From JAZDOK01 sp043798715 (GTDB lineage Bacteria > Vulcanimicrobiota > JAZDOK01): a stretch of 64,000 nt of DNA. The DNA lies in NCBI GenBank assembly GCA_043798715.1, contig JAZDOK010000001.1:1-64000 (forward strand). The letters run 5' to 3'. The translations under genes and the position numbers were made by a program. This document shows positions 1 through 7,162 of this stretch, in pieces (the stretch's first letter is position 1; each line of letters begins with the position of its first letter). The notes below the pieces were generated by a model. That model was given only the letters and a program-made list of their open reading frames with translations. It was not told the origin of the DNA and made no database searches.

Positions 1-135
1 GTTATCCTCTTTTGGGAAGTTTTCATTTTTCTATTCGAACCATTGATCTAAAACTATTTATCTCAATTTGATCATATCTTGTAACACATCATATTATTAA
101 GACGCGGCGTTGGGGTCTTAGGATGTAATGACTTG

Positions 136-801
136 TTATACGTTTTTTACCTTGTAGGTCAACCAAATTTTATTATCACTTAATTTTTTAGTGGCAATCA
201 ATTCAAGCTTTATATTACCATTTACCTGGCTGAATAGTGTGTATTGATTTTTGCCGACAATAACAGGGTGCACAAGCAAACTTATCTCATCAACCAGCCC
301 ATTATTAATCAGAATGCAATTTAATATTTTACCGGTATCCGTAAGTACGCTTTTTGCGTTATATTGCTTCACCATGAGCTTCAGGGCTTGCTTGTAATCA
401 ATGTGATTTTCTCCGACAATATGATAATCGTAATTTCGTTCTTTCAGATAATTAAGATAGTTTTTGGGTGTTTTTCGCGATACTAATACGACAATATCTC
501 TACATAAATCGAATCTTCTGTAAATATGGTGCAGTCCTTTTAATTTTCCTTTTGTGTCTGGAATAATCCATAGCGGTAAATTTCTATTTCTTTTGGGTTT
601 TATAAAATCATTTTTTTCTTCTTTGGGAATCTGCGGGCAAAACATTTTGATTCCCGCTTCTATTGTATTTGAACCAATAAGATGTATATCTGCTTTATAA
701 CTTCCAACTATTTGGTAATGTTTTTCCATGTCAACGTCAAACCCAAGAACTGAACCATCCAAGCTTATTGAACTATGTAGAATCACTTTTGGTTTTTTCA
801 T
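136..801 (-). CDS. Dihydrofolate reductase-like protein (RibD C-terminal domain family)
   Basis: 221 residues. The N-terminus carries the family pattern: a beta strand followed by SISLDG (residues 11-16) and LIGSNT (41-46), and the C-terminal part has HPVIVG, as in the RibD_C/dihydrofolate reductase-like fold. These proteins reduce pteridine- or pyrimidine-like substrates with NADPH; the true substrate here cannot be told. The start is supported by AAAGGA upstream. The gene is strikingly AT-rich and uses AT-rich codons, unlike every neighbour, and it is the only gene at this edge, so recent transfer is likely. It has its own putative promoter (962-990). It could serve antifolate resistance or cofactor metabolism, but nothing nearby tells which. 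Confidence 0.8.
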   Translation of the reverse strand: MKKPKVILHSSISLDGSVLGFDVDMEKHYQIVGSYKADIHLIGSNTIEAGIKMFCPQIPKEEKNDFIKPKRNRNLPLWIIPDTKGKLKGLHHIYRRFDLCRDIVVLVSRKTPKNYLNYLKERNYDYHIVGENHIDYKQALKLMVKQYNAKSVLTDTGKILNCILINNGLVDEISLLVHPVIVGKNQYTLFSQVNGNIKLELIATKKLSDNKIWLTYKVKNV

Positions 802-863
802 TTTTTATATCCTTTCATGCAGAACGCTCCGGTTCAGCGGCGACGCGTAGCGGCGACCGCAGA

Positions 864-905
864 CGGCGCGTTTTTACGAACGCCGGCGTTCGCGTATTCG
901 CGCCG
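864..905. repeat. GC-rich inverted repeat (long hairpin)
   Basis: Outer arms CGGCGCG (864-870) and CGCGCCG (899-905) enclose a perfect 14-base palindrome GAACGCCGGCGTTC (878-891). It lies at the border between an AT-rich gene and the GC-rich ABC operon, in the leader of the former. It may be a dispersed intergenic repeat or an attenuator-like structure. Confidence 0.5.
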
Positions 906-961
906 GCAAGGATTCCTGCTGAAAATTCAACAACCAGAGGTCATTCATCGCTATCCTCTGC

Positions 962-990
962 ATTTTATCATATTCCCTATCTCCTGGCAA
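962..990 (-). promoter_or_regulatory. Putative sigma-70 promoter for the dihydrofolate reductase-like gene
   Basis: Read leftward: TTGCCA (985-990), a 17-base spacer, TAAAAT (962-967) preceded by TG (extended -10). Expected start of transcription is near 955, in the leader of the AT-rich gene. Confidence 0.5.
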
Positions 991-1011
991 CGAAAAGCGT
1001 ATTTTATTCGT

Positions 1012-1836
1012 CTATCCTTTGACCGCGCCGGCGGTGAGGCCAGAGACGATGCGCCTCTGGAAGAGGAGGACCAGAACGATGAGGGGGATGGTTACCAGTG
1101 CGGCGGCGGCGAAGATGGTGCCCCAGGGCATCTCGTACTCGCCCGGGTACATCGTGATCCCGACGGGGACGGTGCGCATGAGGTTGCTGGTGGTGAAGGT
1201 GAGGGCGAAGAGGAACTCGTTCCAGGACGAGATGAATACCAGGATGGCGCAGGTGAAGACGCCGGGCGCCGCCAGCGGCAGGAGAATCTTCGAGAAAGTC
1301 ACCATGGGCGAACAGCCGTCCACCCGGGCCGCCTCCTCGAGCTCGGCGGGGAGCTGTTTGAAGAAGCTGGTCAGGATCCAGATGGTGAGCGGCATGGCGA
1401 AAGTGGTATAGGGAAAGATGAGAGCCGGATAGGTGTTCAGGAGATGGAAGTGCTTGAGCATGAGGAAAAGGGGGCTCACGATGGCGATGGGCGGAAACAT
1501 CGAGACGGCCAGGACGATGGATAAGATAAGGCCCTTACCCTTGAAGCGCAGGCGGGCCAGGGCATAGGCCGCCAGGCTCCCCAGCAGGAGGCAGAAGAGA
1601 GTGGTCAAACCCGCCACGATGAAGCTGTTCTTAAGGTATATGTGAAACGGCTGGCGGGTGAAGACCGAGAGGTAGTTGGCCCAGTTGAGTCCCTTAGGAA
1701 AAAGCGCGGGGGGGAAGGAGAAAATCTCGCCCGAGGTCTTGAGCGAGGTAACCAGAATCCAGTAGAAGGGAAAGAGCATGAGGATAAGGACAAAGCCGAT
1801 GAGAAGGTAGAGCAGGCCCCTGGCCGACAGCTTCAC
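1012..1836 (-). CDS. Sugar ABC transporter permease (MalG type)
   Basis: 274 residues, about six membrane spans, with the cytoplasmic EAA loop (ELEEAARVDG, residues 165-174) that docks on the ATPase. Length and motif fit the MalG/UgpE branch of carbohydrate (CUT1) importers. It is the last gene of the operon nifU - binding protein - MalF-type permease - MalG-type permease, one base after the MalF-type gene. No ATPase gene follows, so the transporter probably shares a MalK/MsmK-like ATPase encoded elsewhere. The substrate is likely a di- or oligosaccharide, by family only. Confidence 0.93.
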   Translation of the reverse strand: MKLSARGLLYLLIGFVLILMLFPFYWILVTSLKTSGEIFSFPPALFPKGLNWANYLSVFTRQPFHIYLKNSFIVAGLTTLFCLLLGSLAAYALARLRFKGKGLILSIVLAVSMFPPIAIVSPLFLMLKHFHLLNTYPALIFPYTTFAMPLTIWILTSFFKQLPAELEEAARVDGCSPMVTFSKILLPLAAPGVFTCAILVFISSWNEFLFALTFTTSNLMRTVPVGITMYPGEYEMPWGTIFAAAALVTIPLIVLVLLFQRRIVSGLTAGAVKG

Positions 1837-1837
1837 G

Positions 1838-2749
1838 CTACACCTCCCCCGCCCTGGCGCCCAGGACCTTTATGAAAACATAGCTGATTAAGACGACGCA
1901 GATAAAAGTGATGACCGCCAGCGCCGAGCCGACCCCGAAGTCGAACTCACGAAAGAGCTTGATGTAGGTGAGAAGCGAGAGCGTCTCGGTGCTGTTGCCG
2001 GGGCCGCCCCCCGTCAGGACGAAGATGAGGTCGAAGACCCGGAAGGCGTCCAGCGCGCGGAAAAGCAGGGCCACCAGGATGGCTGGCTTGAGGAGCGGGA
2101 GAGTGATGCGGAAGAACGCCTGGAGGGGCGTGGTGCCGTCTATGCGGGCCGCCTCGTAGATGTCGGCCGGAATGACCTGGAGCCCCGCCAGGAGGAGGAG
2201 CGCCATGAAGGGCGTCGTCTTCCAGATGTCGGCTATCATGGCGGAGATGAGGGCCAGGGACGGCTTTCCTAGCCAGATGACCGGCTCAGCAATGAGATGA
2301 AACCTGAGAAGCAGGGCGTTGACTATGCCGTACTGATCGTTGTACATGAACTGCCACATGATGGCCGAGACCACGGTGGTGAGCGCCCAGGGAATGAGGA
2401 CCGAGGCCCGAAGAACTCCGCGCCCCTTAAGCGGGATATTCATCAGGACCGCCAGCAGAAGCCCCAGCAGGAATTCGAAGAGGACCGTGACAAACGTAAA
2501 GAGGCCGGTGTTCCCCAGAGCGTTCCAGAAGCGGTCGTCCGAGAGAACCTGCGCGTAATTTCCCAGGCCGACGAAAGACTGGCCGAACTTCAAGAACTGC
2601 AGCTGGACCTGCTGCAGGCTGATTAGAAAGGCCCTGAAGACGGGATAGAAGGCTATCAGAGCGATGACAAAAAGCGCCGGAGAGACAAGAAGCCACGCCA
2701 GACGGGCCTCGGCTCTCAGCATCCCTACCCGCCTCTTCTTTTGGGTCAT
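1838..2749 (-). CDS. Sugar ABC transporter permease (MalF type)
   Basis: 303 residues. After a basic N-terminus there are six membrane spans and an EAA loop (IYEAARIDGTTPLQAF, residues 198-213). It lacks the long periplasmic loop of E. coli MalF, as is usual for the short MalF/UgpA branch. It is cotranscribed with the binding protein upstream (60 bases) and the MalG-type permease downstream (1 base). With that permease it would form the inner-membrane channel of a sugar importer. Confidence 0.93.
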   Translation of the reverse strand: MTQKKRRVGMLRAEARLAWLLVSPALFVIALIAFYPVFRAFLISLQQVQLQFLKFGQSFVGLGNYAQVLSDDRFWNALGNTGLFTFVTVLFEFLLGLLLAVLMNIPLKGRGVLRASVLIPWALTTVVSAIMWQFMYNDQYGIVNALLLRFHLIAEPVIWLGKPSLALISAMIADIWKTTPFMALLLLAGLQVIPADIYEAARIDGTTPLQAFFRITLPLLKPAILVALLFRALDAFRVFDLIFVLTGGGPGNSTETLSLLTYIKLFREFDFGVGSALAVITFICVVLISYVFIKVLGARAGEV

Positions 2750-2773
2750 GTCCTCACCTCTCCTTCTCTCCTG

Positions 2774-2800
2774 AAGTATGAATTATGAAATATGAATGAT
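2774..2800. repeat. Short degenerate tandem repeat (tatgaat/tatgaaa units)
   Basis: The spacer between binding protein and permease holds repeated tatgaat-like heptamers. Similar low-complexity repeats with other units occur in gaps at 18.6, 48.5 and 61.2 kb. Confidence 0.5.
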
Positions 2801-2809
2801 GTATTCTGT

Positions 2810-4066
2810 TTACTTGAATCCCGCTATCTTTCGAATTTCCTCCGCCGCTTCATTCAGGGCCTCTTCAGGCGACTTGCTCCCGGTGATCGCCCGGTTGACC
2901 TCAATCTGTAGAATATCTGAAATCTTTGAGTAATACGGAGTCACGGGGCGCGGCCTGGCCCCGATAAACACATCATAAAATTGAGCAAAATATGGATTTT
3001 TGGCAAGCACCTCCGGGTCGCGGTAGAGCTTTTTGCGGGTCGGAAGGTGGGTTCCCATGACGGCGGTAATCTTCTGCCCCTCCTCCCCGGTGACGAATCT
3101 GACAAACTCCCAGGCCTCCCGCGGATGTTTAGAGAATTTTGAGATCATGAGGTTCCATCCACCCAGGCAGCCCGCGCTTTTGTGTCCCGGCGCATGAGGC
3201 AGAGGCGCGACGCCGACCTTCCCGGCCACCAGGGAGCCCTTGGCTGGATCCTGCGCCAGCGCCCACACGTAGGGCCAGTTCCGCATGAAGACGGCCTTTC
3301 CCCGGGTAAAAAGGGTGCGGGTGTCCTCCTCCCGGTAGGTGGGTGTTCCGGCCGGCGCGACCTTGTATTTGAAGATGAGATCCCGCATGAATTGAAGGGC
3401 CTCCACGGCCGGTTCGCTGTCAATGGCGACGGTGTTGTCCCCGGTGAAGCAGTCCCCGCCGTTTCCCCAGACGTACTCAAAAAAGTTACAGACGAGCCCC
3501 TCGTACTGCGCCGCCTGGAAGAGAACGCCTGAGATCCCCTCCTTTTCCTGGATGACCTTCGCCTGCCGCAGCAAATCGCTCCAGGTTTCAGGCGGTTTAA
3601 AGCCGTACTTCTTAAGAAGGTCTTTGCGATAATAGAGCAGCCCGGCGTCGGTGTACCAGGGGACGGCATAGAGGCGCCCCTCGCAGGTGCAGGCAGCCAG
3701 CGGTCCCGGCAGAAACTGCACCCGCTCCCGGAGCGGCAGAAAACCATCCAGCGGAAGGGCCCACCCCGCCGAGCCGAATTCGGCGGGCCAGACTACGTCC
3801 AGGGTGTATATGTCTATGGCGGAGTCCTCGGAGATGAGATAGGTGGCATACTGATTGTGCTGGGTATCGGAGGACATGGGCATGACCTGGAGCTTGACCT
3901 TGATGCCGGGGTGGCGCTCGTTGAAGGTCTTGATGAGGTACTCGTTGGTGCCGGAGGCGTCAAAGCCGGTGATGAAGGTCAGCTCTACCGGGCCGCCGGC
4001 TTTTTGAGATGCACAACCGCCCATAAAGATCAGGGCGAGAAGGAGGGCAAGGGCGCGGAGCGCCAC
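2810..4066 (-). CDS. Sugar ABC transporter substrate-binding lipoprotein
   Basis: 418 residues, typical length for CUT1 extracellular binding proteins (SBP_bac_1). The start is GTG, 3 bases after the nifU stop codon, with GAAGGTGA inside the nifU end as ribosome site. The hydrophobic N-terminus ends in MGGC (Cys near residue 18), a lipobox, so the mature protein is membrane-anchored. The body shows family patterns such as the early FNERHPGIKV and GGWNLMISK. It would capture a sugar and hand it to the two permeases downstream. The tight link to nifU suggests co-translation rather than a shared task. Confidence 0.92.
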   Translation of the reverse strand: MALRALALLLALIFMGGCASQKAGGPVELTFITGFDASGTNEYLIKTFNERHPGIKVKLQVMPMSSDTQHNQYATYLISEDSAIDIYTLDVVWPAEFGSAGWALPLDGFLPLRERVQFLPGPLAACTCEGRLYAVPWYTDAGLLYYRKDLLKKYGFKPPETWSDLLRQAKVIQEKEGISGVLFQAAQYEGLVCNFFEYVWGNGGDCFTGDNTVAIDSEPAVEALQFMRDLIFKYKVAPAGTPTYREEDTRTLFTRGKAVFMRNWPYVWALAQDPAKGSLVAGKVGVAPLPHAPGHKSAGCLGGWNLMISKFSKHPREAWEFVRFVTGEEGQKITAVMGTHLPTRKKLYRDPEVLAKNPYFAQFYDVFIGARPRPVTPYYSKISDILQIEVNRAITGSKSPEEALNEAAEEIRKIAGFK

Positions 4067-4069
4067 TTG

Positions 4070-4642
4070 TTATTTCACCTTCGCCTGGCAGTAGGGGCAA
4101 TAGAGGGCGTTCTTCGGTATTGATTTGCCGCACCCGGAGCAGGAGGCATATTCCACCCCGCAGGGTTTGCACTCCGACCCATCGGCTGGGGGAACCTGGG
4201 AGGAGCAGAAGGGACAACTGCAGGAATCCGCCTTCTCCTCACCGGCGGCGTGAACCCCCGGCAGCTTTTCCTGTTCCGTGAGTTTCTGGCGGTAGTTTTC
4301 TATCGCCTTATGAAGCGCATCGGCGCCCAGATTGGAGCAGTGCAGCTTGTTTGGAGGGAGGCCGTCCAGTTCTTCGGCCACCATCATGTTGGTTATCTGC
4401 ATGGCCTCGTCGAGGGTCTTGCCGACGGCCATGTCGGCCACCATGCTGGAGACGGCAATTGCCGCTCCGCATCCAAAAGTTTTGAACTTGACGTCCTCGA
4501 TGCGGCCATCCTTAACCTTTATCTGAAAAGTCATCATATCGCCGCAGACGGGGTTGCCAACCTCGCCGATCCCGTCGGCATCGGGTATCTCCCCTACGTG
4601 GCGGGGGTTCATGAAATGATCCATGACTTTCTGGCTGTACAT
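4070..4642 (-). CDS. nifU: Iron-sulfur cluster scaffold (IscU/NifU N-terminal type) with C-terminal zinc ribbon
   Basis: 190 residues. Residues 1-125 are an IscU-like scaffold: the three ligand cysteines are visible in GNPVCGD, FKTFGCGAAIA and KLHCSNLGADAL. The family assembles Fe-S clusters with a cysteine desulfurase, here encoded elsewhere. The tail (about 140-190) has CxCPFC, CKPC, CSGC and CPYC, a zinc-ribbon-like extension in place of the NifU ferredoxin and Nfu domains. It heads the sugar transporter operon. A decayed copy of its first bases and its leader lies at 6985-7075. nifU is used loosely; the protein is IscU-sized plus the ribbon. Confidence 0.9.
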   Translation of the reverse strand: MYSQKVMDHFMNPRHVGEIPDADGIGEVGNPVCGDMMTFQIKVKDGRIEDVKFKTFGCGAAIAVSSMVADMAVGKTLDEAMQITNMMVAEELDGLPPNKLHCSNLGADALHKAIENYRQKLTEQEKLPGVHAAGEEKADSCSCPFCSSQVPPADGSECKPCGVEYASCSGCGKSIPKNALYCPYCQAKVK

Positions 4643-4692
4643 CTTCTTCCACCTCTTGGGTTATATTTTCAAGGACTCCCGGGGAAATTCCT

Positions 4693-6054
4693 CTAAAAGT
4701 TGATTTTTCGGACCAGCTTTCCGGAGCCTGCGTCCCACAGTCGAATGACATTATCCAGGCTACCGCAGGCCAGGGTCTTCCCATCAGGGCTGAAGGACAG
4801 GCATTTAACATCGTCCATCTCGTCGTTGTCCAGTACCCGGAGGAGCCGCCCGGTGTCGGCGTCCCACAGCCGGATAGTCTGATCCGCGCTCCCGCTGGCC
4901 AAAATCTTTCCATCGGGACTGAAAGCGAGGCACAGCACGGCATCCAGATGCCCTTTCATCGAACGGATTGGCTGCCAGGAAGCGGCATCCCAGAGCCTTA
5001 CGGCATTGTCGTCTCCGCCGCTGGCCAGCATCATGCCCAGGGGATCAAAGCAGACGCTGTTGACGTCGCCAACCTGCATCGGAAGAGTCACGGCGTTGCC
5101 GCCCGTGGAAACATCCCAGATCCTGATGGCGTTATCCTCCCCGCCGCTGGCCAGTGTTTTCCCGTCAGGATTGAAAGACAGGCTGTTGACGTCGGAGGTA
5201 TGCCCGGACAGCGTTCTTATAGGCTGGCCGGTGGCTGCGTCCCAGAAGCGGATGGTATTGTCGGCGCTCCCGCTTGCCAGGATGTTTCCGGATGGGCTGA
5301 AAGAGATACAACTGACCCAGACCGTATGCCCTTCCATGGTCCTGATGAGAGAGCCGTTTGAAACGTCCCACAGGCGGACACTCTGATCGGCGCCGCCGCC
5401 GGCCAGAGTCTGCCCCAGGGGATCGAATGAGACGTCCGTCACGGAAGCGGCATTTCCTTTCAGCTCCCGGAGCAGCTTCCCGCTGGAAAAATCCAGCAGG
5501 TGCACGACATTGAGATTCCCTCCTGCGGCCAGGAGCTTTCCGTCAGGGCTGAAAGCGATACTGTTCACCCATCTGGTTTGCGGGGAATCCTGGCTCATTA
5601 ATTTCCCGGTCGCCGTGTCCCACTGTCTGGAAGATTCGTCCCGGCTGGTGCTGGTCAGTGTCCTCCCATCCCGGCTGAAAGCGACGCTTTTGATCAGGCT
5701 CTCATGCCCCTCCATGGTTCTTAGAAGCGTCCCGGAAGAAATATCCCAGAGCCTCACGGTCCGGTCATCACTTCCGCTTACCAGGAGCTTTCCATCGGGA
5801 CTGAAAGAGAGGCATTTAACCTCGTCCGTATGCCCCTCCAGGCTGCTGACCAGTGTCCCGGTGTTTATGTCCATTATTTTAATTACATTCCCCTCCACGC
5901 CGGCCAACAGCTTCCCGTTGGGACTGAAAGCAAATGTCTCCAGCGCGCCCCCCATATTGGAAATCGCCTTCTCCTCCTGTCCGGCAAAAGCCCCTGAAGA
6001 AAAAGCGACCGACAGAAATGCGGCGATCAAAAACAAAAAAACTTTTTTAATCAT
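4693..6054 (-). CDS. Exported WD40-repeat protein
   Basis: 453 residues from the preferred start at 6054 (AGAGGA upstream; an in-frame ATG at 6075 lacks a good site). Signal peptide: two lysines, a hydrophobic stretch and cleavage near AFAGQ. The rest is about ten WD40 blades with the usual pattern (FSPDGK..LASG...D..IRLWD), so one propeller plus extra blades, or a larger ring. WD40 propellers are binding platforms; no enzyme domain is fused. An exported bacterial WD40 protein probably binds a partner in the periplasm or at the surface. It follows no operon partner closely (114 bases upstream to the next gene's end). Confidence 0.9.
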   Translation of the reverse strand: MIKKVFLFLIAAFLSVAFSSGAFAGQEEKAISNMGGALETFAFSPNGKLLAGVEGNVIKIMDINTGTLVSSLEGHTDEVKCLSFSPDGKLLVSGSDDRTVRLWDISSGTLLRTMEGHESLIKSVAFSRDGRTLTSTSRDESSRQWDTATGKLMSQDSPQTRWVNSIAFSPDGKLLAAGGNLNVVHLLDFSSGKLLRELKGNAASVTDVSFDPLGQTLAGGGADQSVRLWDVSNGSLIRTMEGHTVWVSCISFSPSGNILASGSADNTIRFWDAATGQPIRTLSGHTSDVNSLSFNPDGKTLASGGEDNAIRIWDVSTGGNAVTLPMQVGDVNSVCFDPLGMMLASGGDDNAVRLWDAASWQPIRSMKGHLDAVLCLAFSPDGKILASGSADQTIRLWDADTGRLLRVLDNDEMDDVKCLSFSPDGKTLACGSLDNVIRLWDAGSGKLVRKINF

Positions 6055-6189
6055 ATATGATTCCTCTTTCTGCAACAGGTACAGATTTTAGCCCCTTAAG
6101 ATTGCACTAGTTCTTCTCAATGGCCACCTAACCGAACGGCTAAGCATCACGGATTAGCGGCGGCCTATTACCCTATGTTTGAGTAATAA

Positions 6190-6843
6190 TCACGGTTTCA
6201 CAGTCTCAATAATTTTCACGTCTGATGGAGGCTTAAAGAGCTTTATTTTTGGGCTGAGACCCTTTTGGTACGCATCATATTCGTACTCACAGACAATCCT
6301 CTCTCCTCGCTTGACCCTGACTCGGTAGGGTGTCTTGGTCCCAATGTGGCTCAACAGGGTGATATCGTAACCTTCCCTGGTTACTCTGAGACAATCATAT
6401 TTCTTCCCCTGAACAATCGTTCGAGTCTGAACAGCTTTATTCGATCGCAGAAAATCGTATTCAGTTCCGAATTCGAAATCCTCGAGTGGCGGTTTCATTC
6501 CTCTTTCTTCCGAAGGGATGATGGATGCCCGAAAAACGTATGTTGGGCCTGGATCAATAATAAGTTTACCGGTCTTATCCCATAGGTTGATCATCCATAC
6601 ATTCGGTTCACTAACCACTACCAGTAAGTGGAGCTTCATGCCGGGATCCGGCAATTCTTCGCTTCTTCCGTATTTCTCCCCCATTCTGTAAAGAATTTTC
6701 GGCTTTGCGCCAAATGAGTGTGGGTCAATACCGGGAGTAACATTTCTTGTAATGATTTTCATCATCGTGTTTGAAGACAGCTGTGCCTGCGCGGCAACAG
6801 CTACCAATGCCAGTAGGCAGACTAAAATCAACGACTTTTTCAT
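6190..6843 (-). CDS. Exported protein of unknown function (LolA-like fold possible)
   Basis: 217 residues. Clear signal peptide (MKKSLILVCLLALVAVAAQAQ, cut after AQA). The mature part is beta-rich with alternating hydrophobic residues and phrases like MINLWDKTGKLI and KKYDCLRVTREG, reminiscent of LolA-like or DUF4412-type periplasmic proteins, but I cannot place it with certainty. Its ribosome site AGGAAGAG lies before the ATG. It and the WD40 gene sit between nifU and a decayed nifU copy. Confidence 0.75.
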   Translation of the reverse strand: MKKSLILVCLLALVAVAAQAQLSSNTMMKIITRNVTPGIDPHSFGAKPKILYRMGEKYGRSEELPDPGMKLHLLVVVSEPNVWMINLWDKTGKLIIDPGPTYVFRASIIPSEERGMKPPLEDFEFGTEYDFLRSNKAVQTRTIVQGKKYDCLRVTREGYDITLLSHIGTKTPYRVRVKRGERIVCEYEYDAYQKGLSPKIKLFKPPSDVKIIETVKP

Positions 6844-7162
6844 TTCTCTTCCTTTCTGTCGATTAAAAAATAGAGGTGGTCATTCCCCCCGAAATAGACG
6901 CCAGGCCATATTCTGCAGCCCCTGACTTCCTTTATTTATCAGCACCTTGCCCTGTTGATAGCATATAAAGCCCCCCCTTGCCCCTCAAGAAATGCTCCAT
7001 GACTTTAGGCTGTACATCTTCCCCACCTCAGCTTTTTCTTCAATATACTCTGGAAAATTCCTCCAAGCTCGAATACATTGCCCTTCGTGAAGGAAAAGTA
7101 ATCGGCTTGCAGAAATTCTCCCTGAATCTTTTGGAACCTGTTTTGCCCGTAAGGGGATTTTT
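6844..7162. other. Divergent gap, mostly remnant sequence
   Basis: About 320 bases between a leftward and a rightward gene. It holds the nifU remnant (6985-7075) and the ribosome site of the transketolase gene (AAGGGGA at 7151-7157). I see no convincing promoter, RNA gene or intact ORF. Confidence 0.5.
6985..7075 (-). pseudogene. Remnant of the nifU 5' end and its leader
   Basis: Read leftward, bases 7017 down to about 6985 start ATGTACAGCC and continue AAAGTCATGGAGCATTTC, matching the nifU start (ATGTACAGCC, AAAGTCATGGATCATTTC) with one base lost, which shifts the frame into a stop after ten codons. The leader upstream also matches (GAGGTGG before the start and GGAATTT further up). It is a dead partial duplicate of nifU. 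Confidence 0.7.

Larger units (their letters stand above)
802..1011. other. Gap with promoter, tiny ORF and GC-rich hairpin
   Basis: No normal gene. The leftward strand has a promoter-like pair (962-990), then a possible 24-codon reading frame (ATG at 948, stop at 874-876) with AGAGGA just upstream, then a GC-rich inverted repeat (864-905). The reading frame resumes after its stop for 13 more codons, so it looks like a decayed or spurious coding remnant rather than a working leader peptide. Confidence 0.35.

Noticed and set aside
98..120. Hairpin taagac...gtctta as terminator of the first gene
   Set aside because: Only 6 base pairs with an 11-base loop and no proper T-run.
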